From DATGLE01 sp035294325 (GTDB lineage: Bacteria; Chloroflexota; Ktedonobacteria; Ktedonobacterales; Ktedonobacteraceae): a stretch of DNA of 26,661 nt. Location of the stretch: assembly GCA_035294325.1 (NCBI GenBank), contig DATGLE010000176.1, positions 1-26,661 of the forward strand, in the 5' to 3' direction. Below are positions 14,422 to 21,323 of this stretch, piece by piece; the stretch's first letter is position 1, and every line of letters begins with the position of its first letter. The notes beneath the pieces are model-generated. The model was not told the origin of the DNA and did no database searches. It saw only the letters and a program-made list of their open reading frames with translations. Position numbers and translations under genes: made by a program.

Positions 14422-14545
14422 CATTTTCTACTTTATTCAAGCGTATGTCAACGGTGCGGGCGGCGCCTGATAATATGAGAATCGGGGGATACCCCCACGC
14501 CCCCGCTTCCCAGAAGCTAGTTCCCGTTTGCGGGGAAAGGATGCT

Positions 14546-14767
14546 ATGCCGAAAAAGGATGAAATCGAAGTAGAGGGTAGAGTAGTAGAGGCCCTCCCCA
14601 ATGCCATGTTTAAAGTCGAGATCGACGAGCAACACCAGGTCCTGGCGGTCCTCTCAGGACGGATCCGCATGAACTTTGTGCGTATCGTGCCAGGAGACAG
14701 GGTAAGGGTAGTGCTGTCCCCCTACGACCTGACGCGAGGCCGTATCACATGGCGTGTGAAATCGTGA
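14546..14767 (+). CDS. infA: Translation initiation factor IF-1
   Basis: IF-1 occupies the ribosomal A site during initiation. The 73-residue protein is the standard length, and its S1-like OB fold is clear: EGRVVEALPNAMFKVEI, VLAVLSGRIRMNFVRI, and PGDRVRVVLSPYDLTRGRI. The usual Lys after MA is here MPKKDEIEVEG, which is within the family range. ATG 14546 follows GGGGAAAGGA; the purine run is partly paired in a predicted leader hairpin. It has its own promoter in the 203-base gap after map. Confidence 0.97.
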   Translation: MPKKDEIEVEGRVVEALPNAMFKVEIDEQHQVLAVLSGRIRMNFVRIVPGDRVRVVLSPYDLTRGRITWRVKS

Positions 14768-14804
14768 TGTGGCGAGTGTAGCATCCTTATAGCGTTCTTC
14801 TGGC

Positions 14805-14837
14805 ATCTGACATACATCAGATCGTCATGATTTTTTT
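14805..14837 (+). terminator. Weak hairpin followed by T7 between infA and rpmJ
   Basis: ATCTGA (14805-14810) pairs with TCAGAT (14817-14822), and seven T residues lie at 14831-14837 after an eight-base spacer. The stem is short and AT-rich and the T-run is displaced, so it is a poor terminator at best. It sits in the 103-base infA-rpmJ gap. Confidence 0.3.
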
Positions 14838-14870
14838 GCTTTTCTATTCATGTTGTGAGGAGGGCAAGCC

Positions 14871-14987
14871 ATGAAAGTGCGAGCCTCAGTCAAACCGCGT
14901 TGTGATGGCTGCAAGGTGATCCGCCGCAATCGCGTGGTGATGGTTATCTGTAGCAAAGATCCAAAGCATAAACAGAAGCAAGGCTAA
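14871..14987 (+). CDS. rpmJ: 50S ribosomal protein L36, zinc-binding form
   Basis: This 38-residue gene reads MKVRASVKPRCDGCKVIRR, then NRVVMVICSKDPKHKQKQG. The ligands C11, C14, C27 and H33 are those of the zinc ribbon of the C+ type L36. L36 is the smallest ribosomal protein and joins domains of 23S rRNA near the factor-binding region. GAGGAGGG lies seven bases before the ATG. The infA-rpmJ-rpsM order is the normal one. Confidence 0.97.
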   Translation: MKVRASVKPRCDGCKVIRRNRVVMVICSKDPKHKQKQG

Positions 14988-14997
14988 CAAGCTGTTT

Positions 14998-15047
14998 CGA
15001 GTTTCAAGTTTCAGGCGCGCGAGTGTGGAATTGAAACTCGAAACTCG
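14998..15047 (+). promoter_or_regulatory. Imperfect 16-bp hairpin between rpmJ and rpsM
   Basis: Bases 14998-15013 pair with 15032-15047 with a single mismatch; the loop is 18 bases. Each arm is itself a small tandem repeat (GAGTTTC AAGTTTC on the left, GAAACTC GAAACTC on the right). It ends four bases before the GGAGGG site of rpsM, so it could modulate rpsM translation. The short-repeat make-up also fits an interspersed repeat. Confidence 0.5.
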
Positions 15048-15062
15048 GAGCTGGAGGGAAAG

Positions 15063-15446
15063 ATGGCTAGAATCGCCGGCGTTGACATTCCACGCGATAA
15101 GCGGGTGGAGATTTCGCTGTGCTACATTTATGGAATCGGGCTTACCACAAGCCGCAAGATCCTGGAGCGAACACGTATTAACCCGGATACACGGGTAAAG
15201 GATCTGACCGAGGAACAGGTCAACCGCCTACGTGAGCTAATTGACCGCGAGTACAAGGTCGAGGGCGATCTGCGCCGTGAAGTAGACATGAATATCAGAC
15301 GGCTGATCGAAATCGGCTGCTATCGCGGCATGCGTCACCGCCGTAACCTTCCGGTACGGGGCCAGCGCACGCGTACCAATGCGCGCACACGTCGAGGGCC
15401 AAAGAAAACAGTGGCCGGCAAGAAGAAAGCCGTAGCGAAGAAGTAA
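15063..15446 (+). CDS. rpsM: 30S ribosomal protein S13
   Basis: The 127-residue protein has the S13 helix-two-turn-helix N-domain (MARIAGVDIPRDKRVEISL, YIYGIGLTTSRKIL) and the C-terminal signature RHRRNLPVRGQRTRTNARTR, followed by a Lys-rich tail that reaches the P-site tRNA. S13 forms bridges with L5 and 23S rRNA. CTGGAGGGAAAG precedes the ATG. One small oddity is the Cys-Tyr pair in SLCYIYG, where Ala-Leu-Thr is more common. Confidence 0.97.
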   Translation: MARIAGVDIPRDKRVEISLCYIYGIGLTTSRKILERTRINPDTRVKDLTEEQVNRLRELIDREYKVEGDLRREVDMNIRRLIEIGCYRGMRHRRNLPVRGQRTRTNARTRRGPKKTVAGKKKAVAKK

Positions 15447-15468
15447 CGCCGGGGAGGTTTATTGAAAT

Positions 15469-15867
15469 ATGGCGGACAAGAAGAAAGCAACAGGCAGAGT
15501 CAGGCGGCGCGAACGCAAGTCCATACCGCGCGGTCAGGCGCATATTCAGGCAACGTTTAATAATACTATCGTGACGCTGACCGATCCCAATGGAAACGTT
15601 ATCTCCTGGGGCAGCGCCGGAAGCCAGGGCTTCAAAGGCTCGCGTAAGAGCACGCCCTATGCGGCCCAGATTACGGCGGAGGCTGCGGCGCGCCGGGCTA
15701 TGGATCATGGCCTGAAACAAATCGATGTATACGTCAAGGGACCAGGCTCCGGCCGTGAAGCGGCGATCCGCTCATTGCAGGCAGCCGGCCTCTCGATCAC
15801 TTCAATTACTGATGTTACACCTATTCCGCACAATGGTTGCAGACCGCCCAAAAGACGGCGAGTATAG
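15469..15867 (+). CDS. rpsK: 30S ribosomal protein S11
   Basis: This 132-residue protein shows HIQATFNNTIVTLTDPNGN, WGSAGSQGFKGSRKSTPYAAQ, and the S11 signature KGPGSGREAAIRSLQAAGL with ITDVTPIPHNGCRPPKRRRV at the end. S11 sits in the platform cleft near the E and P sites. GGGGAGGTTT is the ribosome binding site. The conserved Asn-Gly of PHNG is present, the residue pair that forms isoaspartate in E. coli S11. Confidence 0.98.
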   Translation: MADKKKATGRVRRRERKSIPRGQAHIQATFNNTIVTLTDPNGNVISWGSAGSQGFKGSRKSTPYAAQITAEAAARRAMDHGLKQIDVYVKGPGSGREAAIRSLQAAGLSITSITDVTPIPHNGCRPPKRRRV

Positions 15868-15907
15868 CCCGGAACCACGCTGTGCGTGTGAGGAGGATTT
15901 TTATTAG

Positions 15908-16534
15908 ATGGCGCGTTATACCGGTCCCGTCTGCAAATTGTGCAGGCGTGAGGGAGTAAAACTTTTTCTCAAAGGCGACAAGTGCCTGACCAAATGCACG
16001 CTTGAGCGCCGCAGCAGCCGGCCAGGCCAGCACGGCACCAGCCGTACACGCAAAGAGTCGAGCTTTGGCAGGCAGTGGCGCGAGAAGCAGCGTGTGCGCC
16101 GCACCTATGGGGTGATGGAGCGCCAGTTCGTCAAGCACTTTAATACAGCCGCACACCGTCCCGGCAAGACCAGCGAGAACCTGCTGCAAATCCTTGAGAT
16201 GCGCCTCGATAACCTGGTGTATCGTCTGGGCTTCGCGGATTCGCGCGCTCAGGCCCGGCAGCTTGTCAATCATGGTCACTTTGCCGTGAATGGTCGCAAA
16301 ACGGATATTCCTTCTTTTATTGCCAAACCGAACGATGTCATTGCGGTGCGTGAGCGCAGTAAGGGCCTGGAGTACTTTAAGACTCGCGCTCTGCTCCTGG
16401 CGCAGAAAAGCGTTCCCGCCTGGTTGCGACTGGATAGCGACGCGATGACTGGTCGTGTCATAAGCGTACCCTCCCGGACGGATCTTGAACTGCCCTTCGA
16501 TGAGCAGGCGGTGGTTGAATTCTATCAGCGCTAA
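15908..16534 (+). CDS. rpsD: 30S ribosomal protein S4, zinc-binding form
   Basis: S4 nucleates 16S rRNA folding and guards the mRNA entry tunnel. The 208-residue protein has an N-terminal cluster C9, C12, C26 and C30 (VCKLCRREG and KCLTKC), the zinc-binding C+ version. The S4 RNA-binding domain follows with RLDNLVYRLGFADSRAQARQ and LVNHGHFAVNGRKTDIPSF. GTGAGGAGGATT provides the ribosome binding site. In the rpsK-rpsD-rpoA order, S4 lies in the alpha block, as in many non-proteobacterial and proteobacterial genomes. Confidence 0.98.
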   Translation: MARYTGPVCKLCRREGVKLFLKGDKCLTKCTLERRSSRPGQHGTSRTRKESSFGRQWREKQRVRRTYGVMERQFVKHFNTAAHRPGKTSENLLQILEMRLDNLVYRLGFADSRAQARQLVNHGHFAVNGRKTDIPSFIAKPNDVIAVRERSKGLEYFKTRALLLAQKSVPAWLRLDSDAMTGRVISVPSRTDLELPFDEQAVVEFYQR

Positions 16535-16623
16535 CACGCGAAGGGCGCAGAACTCTTGGACTACCAGCGTTTCCGGCCTCGTCCGCCCCCTCCACAGGTG
16601 GGAGGCAGGGTTCGGAGCGGCCA

Positions 16624-17634
16624 GTGGTAGAAAAAGAAAGGCAGGTTAGAACCTTGCTAGATATTACTCTGCCTCGCATTAAAAATACAAAGACACAGGG
16701 AAATTATGCGAGCTACGATATTGAACCGTTAGAGGCGGGGTATGGCATGACGCTGGGCAATGCGCTCCGGCGTGTATTGCTGTCATCGCTGCCCGGCGCG
16801 GCAGTGACCTCTATTCGGATTGAGGGTGTGCAGCACGAGTTTCAGGATATTCCAGGGGTGATGGAGGATGTAACCGATATCGTTCTCAATGTGAAGAAAC
16901 TGCGCCTCCGCTGCTTCTCGGAACATCCTGTATCTATGCGTCTGGAGGTCAGTGGCGAGCGCGAGGTCACGGCTGCCGATATCCCGGCCCCAAGCACGGT
17001 GGAGATCGTCAACCCCGAGCTGCATATCGCTACGCTTGACAGCGAGGACGCGCATCTCGATATGGAACTGGTCGTTGAGAACGGCAGGGGATACGTCCCC
17101 GCCGACTCCAAAGAAGACCAGCCCATAGGTGTTATCCCTGTCGATGCCATCTACACGCCAGTGCAGAAAGTAAACTACACCGTCGAACATACGCGTGTGG
17201 GGCAGATGACCAACTACGATAAAATTGTGCTTGAAATCACGACGGATGGGACGATTACGCCGGATGAGGCGCTGCGTCAGAGCGCGGATATTCTGGTGCG
17301 GCATTTCACGCAGTTGGCGAACTACCGCGCCGTCACGCAAGAAATCGAGAAGGCTCCCCTGAGCAGCCTGCCTATTCCGCAGAAGATCTACGATACTCCT
17401 ATTGAGGAGCTTGACCTCTCGGTACGTGCCTATAACTGCTTGAAACGCAGTAATATCACGAAGGTGGGCCAGGTGCTCTCGATGAATGAGGAGGATCTGC
17501 TCGGCGTGCGCAATTTCGGCGAAAAGAGTTTGCAGGAGTTGCGCGAGCGCCTGCTGGCGCGCAACTTCCTGCCCAATCCACGTACCAGCACCGTCGGAGC
17601 CGATATGGACGGCGATCACGAAATGGAGGAATGA
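16624..17634 (+). CDS. rpoA: DNA-directed RNA polymerase subunit alpha
   Basis: The 336-residue protein holds both alpha domains. The N-domain, which dimerises and nucleates core assembly, carries YDIEPLEAGYGMTLGNALRR, VLLSSLPGAAVTSIRIEGV and the EFQDIPGVMEDVTDI region. The C-domain, which binds UP-element DNA and activators, is at about 260-320 with LDLSVRAYNCLKRSNI and GVRNFGEKSLQELRERL. An acidic tail (GADMDGDHEMEE) ends it. GTG 16624 has GGAG six bases upstream; a TTG at 16654 giving MLDITLPRI is an alternative. The TGA is one base before the rplQ start. Confidence 0.97.
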   Translation: MVEKERQVRTLLDITLPRIKNTKTQGNYASYDIEPLEAGYGMTLGNALRRVLLSSLPGAAVTSIRIEGVQHEFQDIPGVMEDVTDIVLNVKKLRLRCFSEHPVSMRLEVSGEREVTAADIPAPSTVEIVNPELHIATLDSEDAHLDMELVVENGRGYVPADSKEDQPIGVIPVDAIYTPVQKVNYTVEHTRVGQMTNYDKIVLEITTDGTITPDEALRQSADILVRHFTQLANYRAVTQEIEKAPLSSLPIPQKIYDTPIEELDLSVRAYNCLKRSNITKVGQVLSMNEEDLLGVRNFGEKSLQELRERLLARNFLPNPRTSTVGADMDGDHEMEE

Positions 17635-17635
17635 G

Positions 17636-18262
17636 TTGAGGCACCGAGTTGCCGGCAACCGGATGGGCATGGCCGAGCCGCGCCGCCGTTCCGCGCGCCG
17701 TAACCTGATGGCGGGTCTCATCCGCTATGATCGTATACAGACCACGGAGGCGCGGGCACGCGCCATTCGTGGTGAAGTTGAAAAATTGATTACTGTCGCG
17801 GTGAAGGGACGCCAGGCTGCATGGCAGCACCTGTCGTCCGTTGTTCCCGATGAAGAGAAGGCTACTCAGATCCTGGCCTTCGCGCGACGCGGGCGTTTCT
17901 CGCTCAACGCCAGAGTGGCTTCAAACGAGGAGCGCGCGCAACAGCAGAAGGCCCCGCTGACTCCCCAGGGACGCAAATTCCTGGAAGAGAAGCTCAAGGC
18001 GCGTCGTGAGGAGCTGCTGCGCATTATCTCTAACGAGGATGATGCCCAGAAGGCGCTGGACGCCGCCTATGAGGCGATGGTGATCGAGCTGCGCGCACGG
18101 CGCCATATCTTGAAGGCGCTGCCCGATGAGCTGGTAGTCAAGAAAATGTTCGACGAACTGGCGCCGCGCTACGTCAATCGTCATGGCGGCTACACGCGCA
18201 TCACCAAGCTGGGGCGGCGCAAGGGCGACGCCGCGGAGATAGCGCAGATCGCACTGGTGTAA
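17636..18262 (+). CDS. rplQ: 50S ribosomal protein L17 with ~95-residue insertion
   Basis: L17 lies near the tunnel exit. The N-terminal MRHRVAGNRMGM and RRNLMAGLIRYDRIQTTEAR are typical, as is the C-terminal KKMFDELAPRYVNRHGGYTR with KLGRRKGDAAEIAQIALV. Between them, residues about 60-155 are extra: a charged, mostly helical stretch (EEKATQILAFARRGRF, LEEKLKARREELLRIISNED). The total of 208 compares with about 115-130 in most bacteria. The start is TTG 17636, supported by GGAGGA five bases upstream, inside the end of rpoA. Only one base separates it from the rpoA stop. Confidence 0.93.
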   Translation: MRHRVAGNRMGMAEPRRRSARRNLMAGLIRYDRIQTTEARARAIRGEVEKLITVAVKGRQAAWQHLSSVVPDEEKATQILAFARRGRFSLNARVASNEERAQQQKAPLTPQGRKFLEEKLKARREELLRIISNEDDAQKALDAAYEAMVIELRARRHILKALPDELVVKKMFDELAPRYVNRHGGYTRITKLGRRKGDAAEIAQIALV

Positions 18263-18301
18263 ACGAGCGGCTTTGCTACACCACACGAACATGAACAGGA
18301 T

Positions 18302-19105
18302 ATGAATATTGCGTGTGGCATTGAGTACGACGGCACAGACTATCATGGCTTCCAGCGGCAGCCGCATAGTCATGGCCCGACGGTGCAGGGTACGCTGGAG
18401 GCAGCAATCAGCCGTATCTCCGGCGCAGCCGCGACGGTGCATGGAGCGGGTCGCACCGATGCCGGGGTGCACGCGAGCGGGCAGGTAATACACTTCCATA
18501 CCCAGTCGCACCTGACGCCGGCGGTCTGGCAGCGCGCCCTCAATGCCGTCCTACCCGCCAGCGTGGCAGTGCGCTGGGCCAGGGAGGTTCCTGACAGCTT
18601 CCATGCCCGCTACAGTGCGTTGAGCCGCTCCTATCGCTATACGATCTGGAACGACAGCGCTCCGTCGCCGCTGCATGCACGCTATAGCTATCACTGTTCA
18701 AAGGCGTTGGATGTCGATCTGATGCACAGGGCCTGCCAGTATTTGCAGGGGCGCAGAAACTTCGGGGCGTTTGGACATAGCCCCGAAGACCACAACCCGG
18801 CGCGGCCAGGACCACATCACTGCATTCGGACACTGATGGCGGCACGCTGCGAGCGCCAGCAAAACGGAGCGCTGATCTATTGCGATTTTACGGCTGATGC
18901 CTTTCTCACGGGAATGGTACGCAGAATGGTGGGCACACTGCTGCTAGTGGGGCAGGGGCGGCTCTGTCTCGAAGAATTTGCGCACATCGTGCAGCGCGCG
19001 GAGAAAACACACCCTGGTTCAGCGGCTCCATCACATGGGCTGTGCCTGGTACGGGTTGAATATCCTGAAAAATTTGGAGTAATGAACGATGATGAAGACA
19101 TATAG
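18302..19105 (+). CDS. truA: tRNA pseudouridine(38-40) synthase TruA
   Basis: TruA converts uridines 38-40 in the anticodon stem to pseudouridine. The 267-residue protein begins with the expected EYDGTDYHGFQRQ and has the catalytic motif GAGRTDAGVHA with Asp53. Further signatures are SFHARYSALSRSYRYTIW and the C-terminal FLTGMVRRMVGTLLLVG. The end overlaps rplM by 17 bases. A truA between rplQ and rplM is common in Gram-positive-like clusters. AACAGGA is a modest ribosome binding site. Confidence 0.97.
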   Translation: MNIACGIEYDGTDYHGFQRQPHSHGPTVQGTLEAAISRISGAAATVHGAGRTDAGVHASGQVIHFHTQSHLTPAVWQRALNAVLPASVAVRWAREVPDSFHARYSALSRSYRYTIWNDSAPSPLHARYSYHCSKALDVDLMHRACQYLQGRRNFGAFGHSPEDHNPARPGPHHCIRTLMAARCERQQNGALIYCDFTADAFLTGMVRRMVGTLLLVGQGRLCLEEFAHIVQRAEKTHPGSAAPSHGLCLVRVEYPEKFGVMNDDEDI

Positions 19106-19559
19106 CGCTAAAGCCGCTGACTTGCAACCTCAATGGTATGTTATCGATGCCGAGGGGCAGGTCCTGGGGCATGTGGCATCACAGATCGCGCATATCTTGC
19201 GTGGCAAGCATAAACCTACATTCACGCCGCATCTCAACTGCGGAGATTTCGTCATTGTCATCAACGCGGAGAAAATTGTGGTAACGGGCAGGCGCCTGGA
19301 TCAGAAGATCTATTATCGCCACAGCGGATACCCCGGCGGCTTGAAGCAAGAGACGCTGCGCCAGGTCCTGCAAGGGAAACATCCTGAGCGCGCCCTGGAA
19401 CACGCGGTACGCGGTATGGTGATGCATAATCGCCTGGGAAGGCAGATTATGAAGCGCTTGAAGGTGTATGCCGGCCCCAGTCATCCGCACGAGGCACAGA
19501 AGCCGGTGCCGTGGACAGGCCCGCAGGCGTTGTTGAAGCAGCCCGCCAGGGCCAGGTAA
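19089..19559 (+). CDS. rplM: 50S ribosomal protein L13
   Basis: The 156-residue protein has the L13 features WYVIDAEGQVLGHVASQIAH, the HLNCGDFVIVINAEKI block, YYRHSGYPGGLK, and the signature AVRGMVMHNRLGRQIMKRL with KVYAGPSHPH. L13 is an early assembly protein of the 50S subunit. The start ATG lies inside the last codons of truA, with TTGGAG nine bases upstream, so translation is coupled. Two ATGs stand in tandem (19089 and 19092); either could be used. Confidence 0.97.
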   Translation: MMKTYSAKAADLQPQWYVIDAEGQVLGHVASQIAHILRGKHKPTFTPHLNCGDFVIVINAEKIVVTGRRLDQKIYYRHSGYPGGLKQETLRQVLQGKHPERALEHAVRGMVMHNRLGRQIMKRLKVYAGPSHPHEAQKPVPWTGPQALLKQPARAR

Positions 19560-19582
19560 AAGAAGAAAGAGGAGGATCTACC

Positions 19583-20008
19583 GTGGCCGATACCACCAGA
19601 GAGACGAGCAAAGGGGATTACTACTATGGCCTGGGGCGACGCAAAACATCGGTAGCCCGCGTGCGCCTCTTCCCCAATGGCGATGGCAGCATCACGATAA
19701 ATGGCAAAAGCGCTCAGGCGTATTTTGGGGAGCGCGGTATGGTGATGGCAACGATCTCTTCGCCGCTGCGCGTGCTCGATCTGAATAACAATGCGTACAA
19801 TATGAGCATTCGCGTTGTGGGCGGCGGCACCAGCGGGCAGGCCGGCGCCATTCGTCACGCGCTCGCTCGCGCACTGGTAAGCATGAACCCCGACTTTAAA
19901 CCGGCGCTGCGCAAGGCCGGCTATCTGACGCGCGATCCACGCATGAAGGAACGCAAGAAGCCAGGTTTGAAGCGCGCTCGCAAGGCTCCACAGTACACGA
20001 AGCGCTAA
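19583..20008 (+). CDS. rpsI: 30S ribosomal protein S9
   Basis: This 141-residue protein carries YGLGRRKTSVARVRLFPNGD, VVGGGTSGQAGAIRHALARAL and the C-terminal tail LKRARKAPQYTKR, whose final Lys-Arg contacts the P-site tRNA anticodon loop. GTG 19583 is fixed by GAGGAGGATCTACC immediately upstream; the frame is open further upstream but that part is not S9. It is the last gene of the cluster, paired with rplM as usual, and is followed by a strong terminator. Confidence 0.98.
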   Translation: MADTTRETSKGDYYYGLGRRKTSVARVRLFPNGDGSITINGKSAQAYFGERGMVMATISSPLRVLDLNNNAYNMSIRVVGGGTSGQAGAIRHALARALVSMNPDFKPALRKAGYLTRDPRMKERKKPGLKRARKAPQYTKR

Positions 20009-20021
20009 CATTACCTTTCGT

Positions 20022-20077
20022 ATTCAACACCAGAAAAGATGGCACCCGTGCGGGTGCCATCTTTTCTGGTGTTGAAT
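20022..20077. terminator. Bidirectional terminator between rpsI and ilvE
   Basis: A perfect 26-bp inverted repeat (20022-20047 with 20052-20077) closes on a GTGC loop. The GC-rich core GGCACCC/GGGTGCC is followed on both strands by ATCTTTTCTGG, so each strand sees a hairpin plus T-rich tract. It lies between the convergent rpsI and ilvE genes and overlaps neither coding region; the ilvE stop follows at 20079. Confidence 0.92.
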
Positions 20078-20078
20078 C

Positions 20079-21023
20079 TTAATCCATTGCCTGCTGGGGC
20101 ACCTCGGCATAGACCGGCGTACACCACTGGTCGCGATATTCGACATATTTTCCGCGCACGACATCAAAGTAGAGCTTCTGTATCCTGCTCACTATTGGCC
20201 CGACTCTGCCATCGCCAACCGGCCGGTGATCAACGCTGATAACCGGGGCGATCTGCGCGCCGGTTCCGCACAGGAAGATCTCGTCGGCGCAGTAAAGCTC
20301 GGTACGATCTACCTGGCGCTCGTGTGTGACACAGCCAAGTTCGCGCCGCGCTAGCTTGATGATGGTATCGCGTGTGATACCCAGCAGGATATTTTCGGTA
20401 GGGGCGGGCGTGACCAGCTCGCCGTTGATGACCAGGAAGATGTTCTCGGCGCTCCCTTCGGAAACGTTGCCCTCATGCGTGAGCATAATTGCCTCGTCAA
20501 AGCCGTTTTGCATGGCTTCGCTTTTGGCGAACGCCGAGTTGACGTAGGCGCCACAGATCTTGGCGCGCGCGGGAATAGCGTTATCATCGATACGCCGCCA
20601 GGAGGAAACACCGCAGCTCAACCCGGTAATTTCGACGTAGTTGCCCATTGGCTCCGATGTCAGAAGGAAATGATCCTCGATATCATGCAGCCTGACGCCA
20701 ATACCCTCGCCGGCCTTATACGCGACCGGTCGCAGGTAGACATCCTGCCGCTGACCATTGCGCCTGACCAGTTCTATACTTATGTCTATAAGCTGTTCAA
20801 CGGTATACGGAAGCTTTATTTGCAGAACCTTGCACGAACGCAGCAGGCGCTCGTAATGTTCTCTCAGACGAAACAGGTAGACCTGTTGATCTTCTTTGTT
20901 CCAGTAACCGCGAATACCTTCGAAGCAGCCGGTGCCATATGCGAAGCCATGTGTGCGTACTGAAATGACACCACGCTCGGCGGGTATAAACTCGCCATTC
21001 ATGAAAAGTTCTTTTGCGTCCAT
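20079..21023 (-). CDS. ilvE: Branched-chain amino acid aminotransferase
   Basis: This PLP fold-type IV transaminase interconverts Leu, Ile and Val with their 2-keto acids using glutamate/2-oxoglutarate. The 314 residues include THGFAYGTGCFEGIRGYW (24-41), the region with the likely PLP lysine K155 (PARAKICGAYVNS), EGNVSEGSAENIFLV (184-198) with Glu189, and ILLGITRDT (212-220) for phosphate binding. These favour IlvE over D-amino acid transaminase or ADC lyase. The ATG at 21023 has no adjacent ribosome binding site; a perfect one lies 40 bases upstream beyond a hairpin (separate entry). Arginase lies upstream on the same strand. Confidence 0.94.
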   Translation of the reverse strand: MDAKELFMNGEFIPAERGVISVRTHGFAYGTGCFEGIRGYWNKEDQQVYLFRLREHYERLLRSCKVLQIKLPYTVEQLIDISIELVRRNGQRQDVYLRPVAYKAGEGIGVRLHDIEDHFLLTSEPMGNYVEITGLSCGVSSWRRIDDNAIPARAKICGAYVNSAFAKSEAMQNGFDEAIMLTHEGNVSEGSAENIFLVINGELVTPAPTENILLGITRDTIIKLARRELGCVTHERQVDRTELYCADEIFLCGTGAQIAPVISVDHRPVGDGRVGPIVSRIQKLYFDVVRGKYVEYRDQWCTPVYAEVPQQAMD

Positions 21024-21032
21024 TTTTGTGAC

Positions 21033-21070
21033 GATAAGTGGCGCCGTTGCGACTTATCATTTCCCTCCTT
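21033..21070 (-). promoter_or_regulatory. Ribosome binding site separated from the ilvE start by a hairpin
   Basis: On the minus strand, AAGGAGGGA (21062-21070) is followed by GATAAGT...ACTTATC, a 7-bp stem with a 12-base loop (21033-21058), then GTCACAAAA and the ilvE ATG at 21023. Folding the hairpin would bring the Shine-Dalgarno to about 12-13 bases from the start. If unfolded, the nearest ATG (21060) opens a different frame of 87 codons that resembles nothing known. Confidence 0.6.
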
Positions 21071-21091
21071 ATTCCTGGTTTTTTAGAGTGT

Positions 21092-21256
21092 GTCTGATGC
21101 CCAGCATTTTCTCTTGCTCACACCTGCGGTGCCCGCCTGGGAGTGTGTGGTGTGACCCGGGCGCTGTGCGTCTGAGCCACACCACACACTCCCTCCACTG
21201 CGCGGCAGAGCCGCGCGACTGCCCGGCGCGAGAGAGCGAGACGCTGAGCATCAGGC
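21092..21256 (-). repeat. Structured ~165-bp element, copy 2 (upstream of ilvE)
   Basis: Read on the minus strand this has the same order as 13395-13558. P1 is 21243-21256 with 21092-21105 (13 of 14 pairs). P2 is GCGCGGC-TCT-GCCGCGC at 21200-21216 (perfect). P3 is a perfect 16-bp stem, 21178-21193 with 21139-21154, with a 23-base loop. P4 is CACC-GCA-GGTG at 21121-21131. Shared blocks with copy 1 are CTGATGCTCA, TCGCGCGGCT and CCGCAGG(C/T)GTGAGCAAG. It fills most of the 300-base arginase-ilvE gap; the bases from 21257 to 21323 show nothing further. Confidence 0.7.
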
Positions 21257-21323
21257 ACTCTCTCAGTATACTTCCTAGAACGAACGAAAGTACATCAGGA
21301 AACAGACAGCATTGTCATGACGG

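Noticed and set aside
14437..14670. Minus-strand frame reading SFPRKREL-like peptides over the infA leader
   Set aside because: Such peptides often arise by translating interspersed repeats. Only one copy is in the window, so neither a gene nor a repeat family can be supported.
20797..21060. 87-codon minus-strand frame starting right after the perfect Shine-Dalgarno upstream of ilvE
   Set aside because: Most of it lies out of frame over conserved ilvE sequence and has no recognisable domain. Kept only as a possible leader in the ilvE finding.
21092..21256. MITE with target-site duplication
   Set aside because: No convincing direct duplication flanks either copy; the flanking bases instead extend the outer stem. 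A mobile origin is not excluded, only not shown.
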